Below are positions 41,624-41,624 of a stretch of DNA of 41,624 nt, one piece after another (position 1 is the stretch's first letter; every line of letters begins with the position of its first letter). The notes below the pieces were generated by a model that worked only from the letters and a program-made list of their open reading frames with translations, searched no databases and had not been told where the DNA came from. The position numbers and the translations under genes were made by a program. The stretch is from Spirochaetae bacterium HGW-Spirochaetae-4 (GTDB taxonomy: Bacteria > Spirochaetota > Spirochaetia > Sphaerochaetales > Sphaerochaetaceae): positions 1 through 41,624 of the forward strand of contig PGXU01000025.1 of the NCBI GenBank assembly GCA_002839335.1, written 5' to 3'.

Positions 41624-41624
41624 G

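Noticed and set aside
1-41624. CRISPR array
   Set aside because: No regularly spaced direct repeats with unique spacers and no cas genes were seen.

Overview
The window (about 41.6 kb) is a gene-dense, mostly GC-rich bacterial chromosome segment. The likely source is an anaerobic, sugar-using bacterium. A Sphaerochaeta-like spirochaete would fit, but that is inferred only from overall gene style (many ABC importers, SBPs with short signals, a lipoprotein beta-propeller, an Orp/NifX-like module, a LarA-like epimerase); there is no rRNA or marker gene that proves it.

Layout. 1-490: GC-rich DNA without a convincing gene but with several perfect stem-loops. 491-3500 (minus): a small module of a Gly-rich DUF5320 protein, a NifX/NifB-type cofactor-binding protein and a PAS sigma-54 activator, preceded by a GntR/FCD regulator; paired operators and a -24/-12 element lie between activator and target. 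3746-4327: flavin reductase-like protein, divergent from the GntR gene. 4401-11841: a complete phosphate-starvation locus, phoB-phoR facing phoU-pstB-pstA-pstC-pstS across a bidirectional terminator, with a four-unit 11-nt repeat (Pho-box-like) before pstS. 12082-14859: a LarA-superfamily nickel epimerase and 6-phosphogluconate dehydrogenase, probably sugar-acid use. 15123-19250: potABCD polyamine importer. 19325-22014 (minus): PadR regulator, HAAS/DUF1700 membrane protein and two short-chain dehydrogenases. 22237-25758 (minus): nucleoside deaminase, MtnA-like isomerase, an MtnP-family phosphorylase with 6-oxopurine-type residues, and a double GNAT protein; together they suggest methylthioadenosine salvage through methylthioinosine.

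26124-27695 encodes an XRE-type regulator with a large unrecognised C-terminal region. 27781-35201 is a carbohydrate locus: a three-gene ABC importer (no ATPase gene) divergent from an RpiR regulator, a PfkB (KDG-kinase-like) sugar kinase, a zinc alcohol dehydrogenase and a Gfo/Idh/MocA oxidoreductase. 35236-36780 is a predicted lipoprotein beta-propeller and 36786-37460 a Crp/Fnr regulator.

At 37578 a tRNA-Val(CAC) gene marks an abrupt fall in GC. Exactly 100 bp from its anticodon arm lies a degenerate copy of that arm with the 7-nt anticodon loop reverse-complemented, which looks like a recombination scar or attachment site. The AT-rich segment beyond it holds one orphan gene (324 aa, perhaps HEPN-like) and a gene-free 420 bp. 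The window ends inside a large surface protein with Ig-like and InlB-type repeats and a DUF1566-like C-terminus.
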